A stretch of 64,000 nt of DNA from JAGIBJ01 sp032119795. Its GTDB lineage: Bacteria > Actinomycetota > Thermoleophilia > Solirubrobacterales > Solirubrobacteraceae. The position numbers and the translations under genes are program-made. Numbering within the stretch: position 1 is the first letter of the stretch; the number at the start of each line of letters is the position of its first letter. The stretch is from the NCBI GenBank assembly GCA_032119795.1, contig JAUMFO010000031.1:124001-188000 (forward strand). Reading direction: 5' to 3'. Of the stretch, positions 42,268-50,289 are shown one piece after another. Below the pieces are notes generated by a model, which worked only from the letters and a program-made list of their open reading frames with translations, made no database searches and was not told the origin of the DNA.

Positions 42268-43557
42268 CTAGTTCGGACCTCCGCCCGAGAACCCCGATCC
42301 GCCAGTGTTGTTGGGGCCGCCGCCGCCGGTTCCAGCACCACCGGTTCCTGCGCCGCCAGTTCCTGCGCCGCCAGTTCCAGCACCACCAGTTCCAGCACCA
42401 CCAGTTCCAGCGCCGCCAGTTCCAGCGCCACCAGTTCCAGCCCCACCAGTTCCAGCCCCACCAGTCGGCGGGTCGCCGGGCGCGACTCCGCCTGGCGCCG
42501 GCTTCGGCTCCCGCGCCTTCTTGTACGCCTCGACCGATGTGCTGTTCGCGCCGATGAAGGCGGCGATCGCGTTCCTCTGCCCATCGCGGGCGGCCCCAGA
42601 CTGCTTTTCGGCGTTCGTCTTCGCCGTGCCCTGCGCCTTCGTGTCGGTGTACTTGCTTCCCCCGACGGTGCCGCCCTCGCCACCGCTGCCGGTGGCCACG
42701 GCGATCCCGACGCCGCCGAGAAGCACCACGCTCGCGGCGCCCGCGAGGATCGCCCGGCGGCGCCGGGCTGCCTGGCGCGCCGCCTCGGCGCGCGGGTCCA
42801 TGGGGCGCGGAGGCGCCGGACGAGCGACGCGGGTGCCGACGCCCGTTGACGGCCCACTCGACGCGGCGCCCGCCGTCGCGGCCCCCGTGGCGAGAACCAC
42901 GCCACGTTCAACCGCCGCACCATCAGCGGGCCGCGGCGCCGCCGGCTCATCAACATCCGTGAGGTCGTCGAGGCCGATCGTCAGCTTCCCGTTTGACGGT
43001 GGCGCCTCGGGGAGGCGCGAGAGGACGCGCGGCGCATGCTCGACGGTGGGCTCGTCGCCCGCCATGACGGCGATCCCGTCGGCACCCGTCAGGTGCGTCG
43101 TCGAGAACCCGACCACGTGCTCGAACTCCGTGATCTCGCCGTCGCGCCAGCCGAAGATGCCCTCGCTGCGCTCGATCGGATCGACGACGTAGGCGAACTG
43201 GTGGCGGTCGCTGAAGTAGTTGCGGTGGATGAACTGATCGGGCTCTGACAGGAAGATCCCGAACGTCGGATGGGAGTGGTACCAGCCGATGATCTGCGTG
43301 TTCGGGAACTCCTGCTCCTGCCGCTCGTGGATCACGCTCCAGGCCTCGTGCGTGAACGTCACGCTTGCCGTCTCCCCGACGGCCTCGAGCGCGGGAATGA
43401 CGCCCGTCACCCGCGGCCGGCCGGTGCGACCGTCGACCTGGCCCACGAGCACCCCGCCGACCTCATGATCGGGGTGCGCGAAGACGTGCCGGTGCATCGT
43501 CGTCCGGTGGCGATCGCCGAGATCGGCGATCCGCAGTTCCTGCACGCCAGCGCTCAT
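42268..43557 (-). CDS. JAB/JAMM metallopeptidase of the ubiquitin-like operon
   Basis: 429 residues; ATG at 43557 overlaps the E1 stop (ATGA). JAMM site: Glu32 (H-E-V-G-G), H-S-H-P-x6-S-x2-D (His94, His96, Ser104, Asp107). Linker (155-270), one transmembrane helix (about 281-300), then an outer low-complexity tail with nine G-G-A-G-T repeats. Last gene of the E2-FHA-Ubl-E1-JAB run, so it should be the dedicated isopeptidase for this ubiquitin-like protein. The encoded Ubl already ends in Gly, so deconjugation is likelier than precursor processing. Confidence 0.88.
   Translation of the reverse strand: MSAGVQELRIADLGDRHRTTMHRHVFAHPDHEVGGVLVGQVDGRTGRPRVTGVIPALEAVGETASVTFTHEAWSVIHERQEQEFPNTQIIGWYHSHPTFGIFLSEPDQFIHRNYFSDRHQFAYVVDPIERSEGIFGWRDGEITEFEHVVGFSTTHLTGADGIAVMAGDEPTVEHAPRVLSRLPEAPPSNGKLTIGLDDLTDVDEPAAPRPADGAAVERGVVLATGAATAGAASSGPSTGVGTRVARPAPPRPMDPRAEAARQAARRRRAILAGAASVVLLGGVGIAVATGSGGEGGTVGGSKYTDTKAQGTAKTNAEKQSGAARDGQRNAIAAFIGANSTSVEAYKKAREPKPAPGGVAPGDPPTGGAGTGGAGTGGAGTGGAGTGGAGTGGAGTGGAGTGGAGTGGAGTGGGGPNNTGGSGFSGGGPN
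42328..42462 (-). repeat. Nine 15-bp tandem repeats encoding G-G-A-G-T
   Basis: Near-perfect units differing at third positions, in the extracellular tail of the JAB protein; copy number may vary. Confidence 0.9.
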
Positions 43558-44768
43558 CGCGCCTCCTCTTCGACGAGTTGGGCATCCACGAGTTCCCACG
43601 GGTGTGGGTCGTCGAGGATGAAGTGCACGCGCGACGTGAGCGTCCGCGCGGTAATCACGTCAGCCGGGGGCAGGCCAAGCTCCGTCGGAGTGAGGCCCAG
43701 CAGCTCGCCGTCGGCGGCGCTCACCGAGTGGCGCACGTCGAGGCCGCGTTCGGTGCCGCAGTCCGGGCAGAGCGCGCTTCCGGTCGTCGCCTTCGTGAGG
43801 AGCACGGGCTCGTCGCCGCCGGCACCGTGCACCGGGCAGGTGAACGCCACGATCACGTCGTGCTCCAAGTCGATCGTCACGTCTGAGCGGTCGACCGAGT
43901 GTGCCCACGCGCCGCGCTCCAGCAGCGCCTCAAACGTCTCATCGCGAGACACCTTCTCCGCGTGATCGAGCGCGTAGGTGTCGTGGCTCATGCAGGTGTC
44001 CTGCCGCGGGTAATCGACGACGTAGGAGTCGTGCGTCATACCGTTCACCACGAAGCCTTTTCCGGCCATGCTCGTCGGGAGCCGGTCCTGGTGCAGGAGC
44101 TTGATCGCCTCCTGTACCTGCATTCCGGCCACGACGCTGGCCGACGTCCCGGTCGTCGGCACCTTGCCGTCGAGCATCTCCTCGCGCGTGAGGAGCGCGC
44201 AGGTCCGGCGGGCCGCGAGCAGCTCGTGGTCGCGCTCGCTCATCGTGCACTCGTAACACGCCGAGTCCGGCGGAGTGAACACGCGCACCACGCCCATCAG
44301 GCCCTCGATCGCGCCGTCGATCCACGGCACCCCGGCCTTCCAGCACGCCTGGTTGGTGTGCAGGCGCGCCTCGCGGTTGTCCAGGCCGCCGAGCACGAGA
44401 TCAAATCCGCTGAAGCTGCCCAGGCCGACCACGTGGCGGATGTCTCCGATGACCGGGATGAACTCCACATCTGGGTTGAGGCCAGACGCCGCCTCGCACA
44501 CCACCTCGGCCTTGAGGCGCCCCTCGTCGGAGGCGCGGAAGAACACGCAGCGCGACAGATTTGAGTTTTCGATCGTGTCCATGTCGGCGACGACGACCGT
44601 CCCCACGCCGGCGAGCGCAAGGTTCTTCACGAGCTCGTTCCCGAGGGCTCCAGCCCCGACGACCAGCACGCGGGCAGCGGCCAGACGGTCCTGCTCCCAC
44701 CAGCTGATCAGCGATTGGCGGTGGTAGCGGCCGTTTTCGTCCTCGGCCCCGGTCTGCGCAGCGTCCAC
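43554..44768 (-). CDS. E1-like (ThiF/MoeB/UBA superfamily) activating enzyme
   Basis: 404 residues. Rossmann adenylation domain: G-A-G-A-L-G (38-43), D-M-D-T-I-E-N-S-N-L-S-R (62-73) for ATP and Ubl C-terminus, D-N at 130-131. Cys190 in R-R-T-C-A-L-L before K-V-P-T-T is placed like the thioester Cys of E1 enzymes. Zinc ligands C-Y-E-C (171, 174) pair with C-P-D-C (334, 337). The last ~120 residues are an extra domain absent from MoeB. Should adenylate the Ubl encoded 11 bases upstream and pass it to the E2-like protein. Coupled to the JAB gene. Confidence 0.88.
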   Translation of the reverse strand: MDAAQTGAEDENGRYHRQSLISWWEQDRLAAARVLVVGAGALGNELVKNLALAGVGTVVVADMDTIENSNLSRCVFFRASDEGRLKAEVVCEAASGLNPDVEFIPVIGDIRHVVGLGSFSGFDLVLGGLDNREARLHTNQACWKAGVPWIDGAIEGLMGVVRVFTPPDSACYECTMSERDHELLAARRTCALLTREEMLDGKVPTTGTSASVVAGMQVQEAIKLLHQDRLPTSMAGKGFVVNGMTHDSYVVDYPRQDTCMSHDTYALDHAEKVSRDETFEALLERGAWAHSVDRSDVTIDLEHDVIVAFTCPVHGAGGDEPVLLTKATTGSALCPDCGTERGLDVRHSVSAADGELLGLTPTELGLPPADVITARTLTSRVHFILDDPHPWELVDAQLVEEEAR

Positions 44769-44779
44769 GCGGTGCTCCG

Positions 44780-45040
44780 TCAGCCCGCGGTGATCTCGGC
44801 GACGAGCCGCAGCACGTCACCGTCGCCAACGCCCGCAGTCTCGAGCGTCTCGTTGTCGCCGATCTGGCGACCGCTGCGCTTGTGGTGGAACTTGTACGAC
44901 AGCGGCTGGCCGTCGGGGCCGACGCTGGGGAGCTCCATGAGCTCGATCAGCTTGGCCATGATCCGGCCGGCGGGAGCGTTGCCGGGGACGGTGGCGTCCT
45001 CGGTCTTACTCCCGGTCGCGTCGATGACGGTGATGTCCAT
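44780..45040 (-). CDS. Ubiquitin-like protein (YukD/EsaB-type beta-grasp)
   Basis: 86 residues: beta hairpin opening M-D-I-T-V-I-D-A, central helix (A-G-R-I-M-A-K-L-I-E-L), and the typical end L-E-T-A-G-V-G-D-G-D-V-L-R-L-V. Size and pattern match YukD/EsaB ubiquitin-like proteins of T7SS. It ends E-I-T-A-G at the stop codon: a single terminal Gly, not Gly-Gly, but free for adenylation without processing. Lies directly before the E1-like gene. Whether it is conjugated, or acts as a non-covalent T7SS part as in Bacillus, is not decided by sequence. Confidence 0.85.
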   Translation of the reverse strand: MDITVIDATGSKTEDATVPGNAPAGRIMAKLIELMELPSVGPDGQPLSYKFHHKRSGRQIGDNETLETAGVGDGDVLRLVAEITAG

Positions 45041-45098
45041 AGGTGGGTCGTGGTCCTCGGAGGTCGTTGAACGTGGCGTGGGGCTGAGCCGTGAAGGC

Positions 45099-46076
45099 TC
45101 AGTCCCGCTCTTGGAAGAGCAGGGTGGTCGCGCCGATCTGGATCTGGTCGCCGGAGCGGAGTGGGCGGGCGCGAATCGAGGCGCCGTTCACGGAGACCGG
45201 GGCGCCGTCGAGCGCGGTGAGCACGCGACGGGGGCCGTCGACGGCGATCTGGGCGTGGAACGGCTGGGCGCCCGGATCCTTGATCAGCGTGATCTGGCAT
45301 TTCGGTGCCGAGCCGATCGTCGAGACGTCGTGGTAGAGGATGAACTCCTTGCCGGCCATCCCGCCGGCCACGACGCGGATCCAGGCCTGGCGTCGGGCAC
45401 CTTCGACGAGCCCGATCGCCGCACCGGTACAGACGCCGATCGCCGCGAGCCCGATGAGCCGCGCCTCCGCGTCGCCGTCGACCCGTTGGCCGACGTAGTG
45501 GAAGAGCGCGCCACCGATCGCGCCGCCGATGAGGCCGCCGATCAAGCCGTTGACGGCCTTGCGGCCGGAGCGCTCCGTCAATCCGCCGACGAGGCCGATC
45601 CCGACGCCGAATGCCGCCCAGGCGAGCGCGCGCAACAGGTAGAAGCGCGGGGCTCCAGGGTCTTGCGTCTGTTGCAGCTGATCAAAGAGCAGGTAGGACA
45701 GCGCACCGGCTGCGGCGCCCACGACCGCTCCCACGGCGGCTGCGAGCGCACCGCGGACGAGTGCGCGATCCCAGATGCCGTCGCGAACGTCGGAGGACGC
45801 CGCCACGATCAGGGAGTAGATCGTCGCCAGGACGGCGGTGTAGAGCGCGACCGGTCCGAGGCTGCGGCCGTCGGCGATTCCGGCGGCCTCGGTCACCGCC
45901 CAGCCCGTCACGATCGCGACGTAGCCCAACAGCGCGCCCCCGACCGCGAGGCCGAGCGTCGCCTCCCAGGCGGGACGCCCGCCGACGTCGCCACCGATCC
46001 GAGAGCGCGCCGGCCCGGCGCTGACCTTTGGGAGGGCCGAAAGGTCGCGCTCGCCGGGTACCACCGGGGCGCTCAT
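45099..46076 (-). CDS. Polytopic membrane protein with C-terminal FHA-like domain
   Basis: 325 residues. About seven or eight Gly/Ala-rich transmembrane helices (about 37-225), then a cytosolic FHA-fold domain (about 237-322). The FHA has G-S in place of G-R and Q-P-F-H in place of S-R-x-H but keeps V-N-G, so phosphothreonine binding is uncertain. Start overlaps the E2 stop; the Ubl gene follows after 58 bases. Together, Ubl plus multi-helix membrane protein recall EccD (Ubl fused to 11 helices) split in two (inference). Confidence 0.75.
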   Translation of the reverse strand: MSAPVVPGERDLSALPKVSAGPARSRIGGDVGGRPAWEATLGLAVGGALLGYVAIVTGWAVTEAAGIADGRSLGPVALYTAVLATIYSLIVAASSDVRDGIWDRALVRGALAAAVGAVVGAAAGALSYLLFDQLQQTQDPGAPRFYLLRALAWAAFGVGIGLVGGLTERSGRKAVNGLIGGLIGGAIGGALFHYVGQRVDGDAEARLIGLAAIGVCTGAAIGLVEGARRQAWIRVVAGGMAGKEFILYHDVSTIGSAPKCQITLIKDPGAQPFHAQIAVDGPRRVLTALDGAPVSVNGASIRARPLRSGDQIQIGATTLLFQERD

Positions 46077-46723
46077 GCTCCCGGCTCCCGACGTAGCGTG
46101 ATCGCGAAGTCTTGGTCGTCGGCGAGCGCCGGCGCGGGCGCGGCGGCCACGGAGGCGGTAGTCGGTGCGTCGCCGCCTGCCTCTGCCCCGGCCGCTGCGG
46201 GGCGCAGCTCGATGTCGAAGTCGGCGGTGCCGAGATCGACATCGCCGATCGGGAGCAGCTCCTCATGCTCGGCTACCCATCGCGCCGCCACGGCGTTCAG
46301 GGGGCTCGCCACGTTGTACACGCGGAACTGGAGCATTTCGCCCATCTTCACGATGATGTCCGTGAGGGGCTGTCCCGCCGACCAGTAGTCGGCGATGCAG
46401 TACTTCGTCTTGTCTACGTTGGGGTGGAAGACCTCGCTGCGAGGCACCGCGATCGGCTGCTCGCGCGGGTAGCCGAGGGGAAGCTGAAGATCGACGACGT
46501 GCTCGTCGGTCACGAACGGCTGGTCGCCCTCGATGCGCAGGCTCTTGAGCGAATACGTGATCCGGTAACGCTCCGGCGGCATGCCACCGAGCGGCTCGAC
46601 GCGGATGTGCGGGTGCCCCGCGAGCTCCGCCCGGATGGCCTCGAAGTCGGCCATCAGTCGCCGCTGGCGCGGGCTCATCGACGGCTGAACGGGCGGTGGT
46701 TGGGGCGGCGTAGGGCTCGACAT
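46073..46723 (-). CDS. E2-like (UBC-fold) conjugating protein
   Basis: 216 residues. UBC core about 20-155: beta meander, P-x-x-Y-P-x-x-x-P-like L-G-Y-P-R-E-Q-P, H-P-N (100-102), Cys109 in Y-C-I-A-D-Y-W (active-site Cys with Trp five residues on), then a long helix and S-P-L-N-A-V-A. These are the E2 landmarks. The C-terminal ~60 residues are disordered and carry two copies of an acidic-hydrophobic motif, A-D-F-D-I-E-L-R-P and D-Q-D-F-A-I-T-L-R-R, like those in 38387 and 41433. First gene of the operon. Confidence 0.88.
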   Translation of the reverse strand: MSSPTPPQPPPVQPSMSPRQRRLMADFEAIRAELAGHPHIRVEPLGGMPPERYRITYSLKSLRIEGDQPFVTDEHVVDLQLPLGYPREQPIAVPRSEVFHPNVDKTKYCIADYWSAGQPLTDIIVKMGEMLQFRVYNVASPLNAVAARWVAEHEELLPIGDVDLGTADFDIELRPAAAGAEAGGDAPTTASVAAAPAPALADDQDFAITLRREPGA

Positions 46724-46769
46724 CGCTTGAAGCGCGATGCTGCCAGAGGGGGTGACCCCACCGGTGGCA

Positions 46770-46828
46770 AACGTTGGTGGCGAAACCCGGCCTCAGCAGG
46801 TGCGCCGTGCTCGCGGAGGCTCTACGGT
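46770..46828 (+). promoter_or_regulatory. AACGTT-box promoter of the 46836 gene
   Basis: AACGTT 46770-46775, TACGGT 46823-46828, centres 53 bp apart. The ATG is 7 bases after the -10, so the mRNA is probably leaderless. The box is also within reach of the divergent E2 operon, for which no clear -10 is seen. Confidence 0.6.
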
Positions 46829-46835
46829 CGGCGCG

Positions 46836-47633
46836 ATGACCGCACCACCGCCAGCACCGAGCAGCGCGAGCTACAGCAGCGCGACGATCTTCGCGTCCGG
46901 TTTCGGACTGCTCCTGCTGCTCGCGCTCCTGGGCGTGCTCAGCGTGGTGGTTCGCGACGCCAACGCCGACGCCCTGCAAGACAAGGTGGTCCCCGGCAAG
47001 ATCGGCGTGATCGGCGCCGCCAAGGTCCGCACGTGGGAAAGCAAGGGCTTTCAGGTGCAGATCCCGGCGAGCTGGGGCAACATTGCCACGGGCCGCGTCG
47101 AGCTCGCCAACACCGGCGACTTCGCCAGCCTCACGCCCACGCAGCGCGCCAAGCGCCAACAGAGCTTTGAGTCGCGTCGCCTGGTGGTTCACCGCTGGCA
47201 GGGCACGCTCGATGCCGCGCCCGGCGAGACGGAATGCCGCCTCGGCACGATCTGCGCGGAGATCCAGGTCGAGCAGGGCTACGGGCGGCGCGATCGCACC
47301 GTCAAGAAGTTCGCCACCGAGCGCGTCACCGAGTACGCCACCGACAAGAACCTCCGCTTCATCGATCTTGGCCCCGTCACCGCGCGCGGCGGCCGCTGGG
47401 TCTGGCGCTGGAGTGCGCGACTCGGCGACCAAGAACGCACCGCCTACTTCTTCGCGACGTGCCAGGCCGGTCGGGTCGCCCAGTACTACCAGGTGATTCT
47501 GCGCGCACCAGCAGCCGCCAACGTGCAGGATCAGTTCGCTGATCTGTTGGCGTCGGTCCAGACCGATCTCCCAAGCCAGCCGCGCGGCGAGCGCGGCCGC
47601 GAGCGCGACTGCAGCGACGTCGTCGACCGCTGA
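46836..47633 (+). CDS. Membrane-anchored extracytoplasmic protein, unknown family
   Basis: 265 residues: N-terminal transmembrane anchor (about 17-40) and a ~200-residue alpha/beta domain outside with several Cys, opening with a strand-loop (F-Q-V-Q-I-P-A-S-W) similar in style to PsbP/Mog1-like domains; the 50290 protein has a comparable outer domain (F-S-V-A-L-P-G-A-W). Divergent from the E2 operon and under an AACGTT box. Confidence 0.65.
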   Translation: MTAPPPAPSSASYSSATIFASGFGLLLLLALLGVLSVVVRDANADALQDKVVPGKIGVIGAAKVRTWESKGFQVQIPASWGNIATGRVELANTGDFASLTPTQRAKRQQSFESRRLVVHRWQGTLDAAPGETECRLGTICAEIQVEQGYGRRDRTVKKFATERVTEYATDKNLRFIDLGPVTARGGRWVWRWSARLGDQERTAYFFATCQAGRVAQYYQVILRAPAAANVQDQFADLLASVQTDLPSQPRGERGRERDCSDVVDR

Positions 47634-47664
47634 GCGGCGCTGCCCAAGCCCGGCGAGCCGTGGG

Positions 47665-49590
47665 TTAGCGGCTGCTCGTAGCGACGGCGGCCGTCACCAC
47701 GGCACCTGCTGGCGCCCGGAGGCTGAGCTGGCGCTGCACGAGCTTCGGCTCATAGGCCGACGCGCCGAGCGGCGAACTCCCGCCGACCCGCACCGCGCTG
47801 TTTGCGCCGGCCGCGAGCGACCAGGCCACCACGCCGTGCTCATCGGCGACCTCCAGGCCACGGCCGAGCTGGCGGGTCCGGGCTCCGGCACGCAACCGTG
47901 CCCCGAGGGCCACCGTGCAGGAGCACGGGGCGCGGAACGTGGCCGTCAGGCGACCACCCGGCCCGATCCGCCAGCGCCACCGCGCGCGACCTGGCAGCTC
48001 GATGCCGCTGACCGTGTCTCGCCAGGTTCCCGTTACCAAGGCCGATCCGTCGGCCGCGGGCGCGATCTGCACGCCATGCGGCACGAACCGCCGCCCGACC
48101 GCGAGCACCGTGAGTGTAGAACCGAGTTCGGCTGAGAGCGCCGGCTCCGGCACAGCCGCCGCCCAGACGCCACCGCGCCCCTCGCGTCGCACCGAGAGCA
48201 CGCCGGGGCCATAGCGGGCGTCGGCGCGGTTGCGCCCGTCGGTCGAGATGGCCGCCCACACTCCGCCACCGGTGAGCGTCACCAAGCGCAGCCGGTCCCC
48301 GCCCGAGGTCGCGCCGGGCCGGGACGCGGGAACCACGGTGGGCTGAGCGTCGCCCAGGCGGCGCAGCAGCGGCTCGGCCGCGTCGAGCGCGGCGACCGCG
48401 AGCCCGTTGTAGGAGCGCGTGCTCACGTAGCTGTCGACCCCACGGCGGGAGATCGACTCCGCATCGCCGGCTCCCGGCACGAGCTCGAGGCCGTACCGGC
48501 CGACGCTGTACTCCCGCTGGAGGCGGTGCATCGCCGCCGCCGCGATCGCCAGCGCCGCGCCGCGCTCGGCCGAGTTCGTCGCGTCGGCCGCCACGCGCGC
48601 CGCCGCTGCGACCGTCACCGCCGGGACCCAGACCTGACCCTGCCCGCGTCCGTAGTAGGAGAGGTCTCCGTCGGGGGCCGACAGGCGCAGCAGTGCCCGG
48701 CCAGACCGGTCAAGCGCCGCCCGGACATCGGCTGGGGCGCTCGCGCCGAGGCCGTCGACCAGCTCTCCGAGCAGCATCACGGAGAGCGCGTGGTAGGCGA
48801 GCGGGTTGCGAGGCGGATCGCTGAGCACCCCCGCGGGTGCAGCTCCGAGCGGGCCCCCGCGCTCGCGCCGCACCACGTCGGACGCCACCTCAACCGCGAC
48901 GCGCCCCGCCACGTCGTCGACGCGCCGCTGGAGCGCCACCGGATCGGCCAAGAGCGCTTGCCCGCGGGCAGCCCCGAGCCGAGTGCGCAGCAATGCCTGC
49001 GCTGCCAGACCGGCGACGAGCTTCTGATTGCCGTAACACTCCGAACGTCGCAGGCACGAGATCACCGCAGGGTTCGCCGTCAGCGAACCACGGGTCGCGA
49101 GCGCCGCGGCCACCGCTGGTCGCACGCGACTCCACGTCCCAATCGCGAACGGGTCGCTGAGCAGCGTTCGCTCGCCCCATCCGTAGCCGCGGGCGACCGC
49201 AAGCAACTCAAAGACGCCGAACGTCGGCAGTTCGGCTGGCTCGCGAATCGCCAACGCACCCGCGGTAAGCAGGCGCCCGTCGCGCCGCTCATGCCCTCGC
49301 CGGAGCATCGCGAGGCCGAGCATCGCTGCGCCGTAGTCGCTGCGAGCCTGCACGACTGGGTCCGGGAAGGATCCGTCCGGGCGCTGCAGCGCCGAGTAGC
49401 GCTCAATGACGGCGTCAGCCGCGCTGCCGGCCTCGTCGGCGAGCTGCGACGCCGACCGGCCAGCCGCCGGTGCAGCGCCGTTCGCGGCACTACCCGAGCG
49501 GATCACCCACGCCGAGAGGCCCGCGAGCAGCAGCAGCGTGGCGGCGGCGGCGATCGGCGCGGCCCGCCGCGCGCGCTCAGCTCGCGGCAC
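47665..49590 (-). CDS. Membrane-anchored helical-toroid plus beta-domain protein, possibly carbohydrate-active
   Basis: GTG at 49590 gives 641 residues and a 13-14 nt overlap with the upstream gene. N-terminal anchor (about 10-32), then ~370 residues of paired helices suggestive of an alpha/alpha barrel, and a C-terminal beta-sandwich region (about 410-641). The general plan resembles polysaccharide lyase/heparinase-like proteins and the 60264 protein, but no catalytic motif is certain. Confidence 0.6.
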   Translation of the reverse strand: MPRAERARRAAPIAAAATLLLLAGLSAWVIRSGSAANGAAPAAGRSASQLADEAGSAADAVIERYSALQRPDGSFPDPVVQARSDYGAAMLGLAMLRRGHERRDGRLLTAGALAIREPAELPTFGVFELLAVARGYGWGERTLLSDPFAIGTWSRVRPAVAAALATRGSLTANPAVISCLRRSECYGNQKLVAGLAAQALLRTRLGAARGQALLADPVALQRRVDDVAGRVAVEVASDVVRRERGGPLGAAPAGVLSDPPRNPLAYHALSVMLLGELVDGLGASAPADVRAALDRSGRALLRLSAPDGDLSYYGRGQGQVWVPAVTVAAAARVAADATNSAERGAALAIAAAAMHRLQREYSVGRYGLELVPGAGDAESISRRGVDSYVSTRSYNGLAVAALDAAEPLLRRLGDAQPTVVPASRPGATSGGDRLRLVTLTGGGVWAAISTDGRNRADARYGPGVLSVRREGRGGVWAAAVPEPALSAELGSTLTVLAVGRRFVPHGVQIAPAADGSALVTGTWRDTVSGIELPGRARWRWRIGPGGRLTATFRAPCSCTVALGARLRAGARTRQLGRGLEVADEHGVVAWSLAAGANSAVRVGGSSPLGASAYEPKLVQRQLSLRAPAGAVVTAAVATSSR

Positions 49591-50143
49591 CGGGTGACCG
49601 ATGCTCAGTCCAGCCGCGGCCGTCCCACCAGCGCCAACAGGGCGCAGCGTCGGCCTCGGGATCTGGGTACCAGCCGGGCGCCGACGGGCCGGCGCCCGCG
49701 CGGCCCGCGGCGCCACGGGGTGTGCGCCCGGGATGACGCTGCGGGAGGCGACGGGGCAGCCACGCCGGCACCGCCACTGGTGCAGGGCTCCAGCCGGAGG
49801 CCAGCACCACGGCGGACGCGAGCAGCACGGCGGCGGCGACCCCGACGAGCGCAAACCACGGCCGGCCACCCAGACCCGCCAGCGACCACGGTGCCTGAGC
49901 GCCGAGGAGCAGGGCAGAGCTGGCGAGCAGCAAACCCAGACCTCGCTGGCCACCTCGGAGTTCTCGCCACGCCCCCAGGACGACGCCCACGACGCCGGCC
50001 GCGACCACGCCAAGATGCAGATAGGCAAGGCCGACCGTGTAGCCGCCATCGACCGTCAGCCCAGCGACGACGTCGACCGCCGCGAACCCGGCGCCGGCGA
50101 GCGCCAATGCCACGGCAGCTTGCCCTCGCGGGCGCGGGATCAC
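49577..50143 (-). CDS. Polytopic membrane protein with C-terminal DUF2510-type motif
   Basis: 188 residues, four transmembrane helices (within residues 8-125), then a cytosolic tail ending in P-G-W-Y-P-D-P ... W-R-W-W-D-G-R-G-W-T, the Trp-rich DUF2510 signature frequent in actinobacterial membrane proteins and also present at the end of the 52306 RDD protein. Overlaps the downstream gene. Confidence 0.75.
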   Translation of the reverse strand: MIPRPRGQAAVALALAGAGFAAVDVVAGLTVDGGYTVGLAYLHLGVVAAGVVGVVLGAWRELRGGQRGLGLLLASSALLLGAQAPWSLAGLGGRPWFALVGVAAAVLLASAVVLASGWSPAPVAVPAWLPRRLPQRHPGRTPRGAAGRAGAGPSAPGWYPDPEADAAPCWRWWDGRGWTEHRSPGAAS

Positions 50144-50208
50144 AGGGGCACGGGCCCGGGAACACTCACGGCGAGCACTGTGGCAACGCGGGGCGATCGG
50201 GTCTTGCC

Positions 50209-50246
50209 AACGATGACCGGACGTGGACGAGCCCAGCCGGTACTCC
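50209..50246 (+). promoter_or_regulatory. Possible AACGAT-box promoter for the 50290 gene
   Basis: AACGAT (one mismatch to AACGTT) at 50209-50214 and TACTCC at 50241-50246, centres 32 bp apart. Weak, but it would place the transcript start after the last possible upstream codons and so support the ATC start. Confidence 0.35.
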
Positions 50247-50289
50247 TGCGTGGGTCACCCCGCCAGGGTGGCCGACCAAGGGATCCCCG

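Noticed and set aside
42328..42462. CRISPR-like array
   Set aside because: 15-bp units in frame inside a coding region, no spacers; it is a protein repeat.
46737..46742. -10 element for the E2 operon at 33 bp from the 46770 box
   Set aside because: The hexamer there reads AGCATC on the minus strand and does not fit TAnnnT; promoter of the E2 operon left open.
48526..50289. Upstream 588 codons in frame with the Ubl-domain membrane protein
   Set aside because: Low-complexity Arg-rich translation antisense to two genuine minus-strand genes; open by chance. The real gene begins near 50290.
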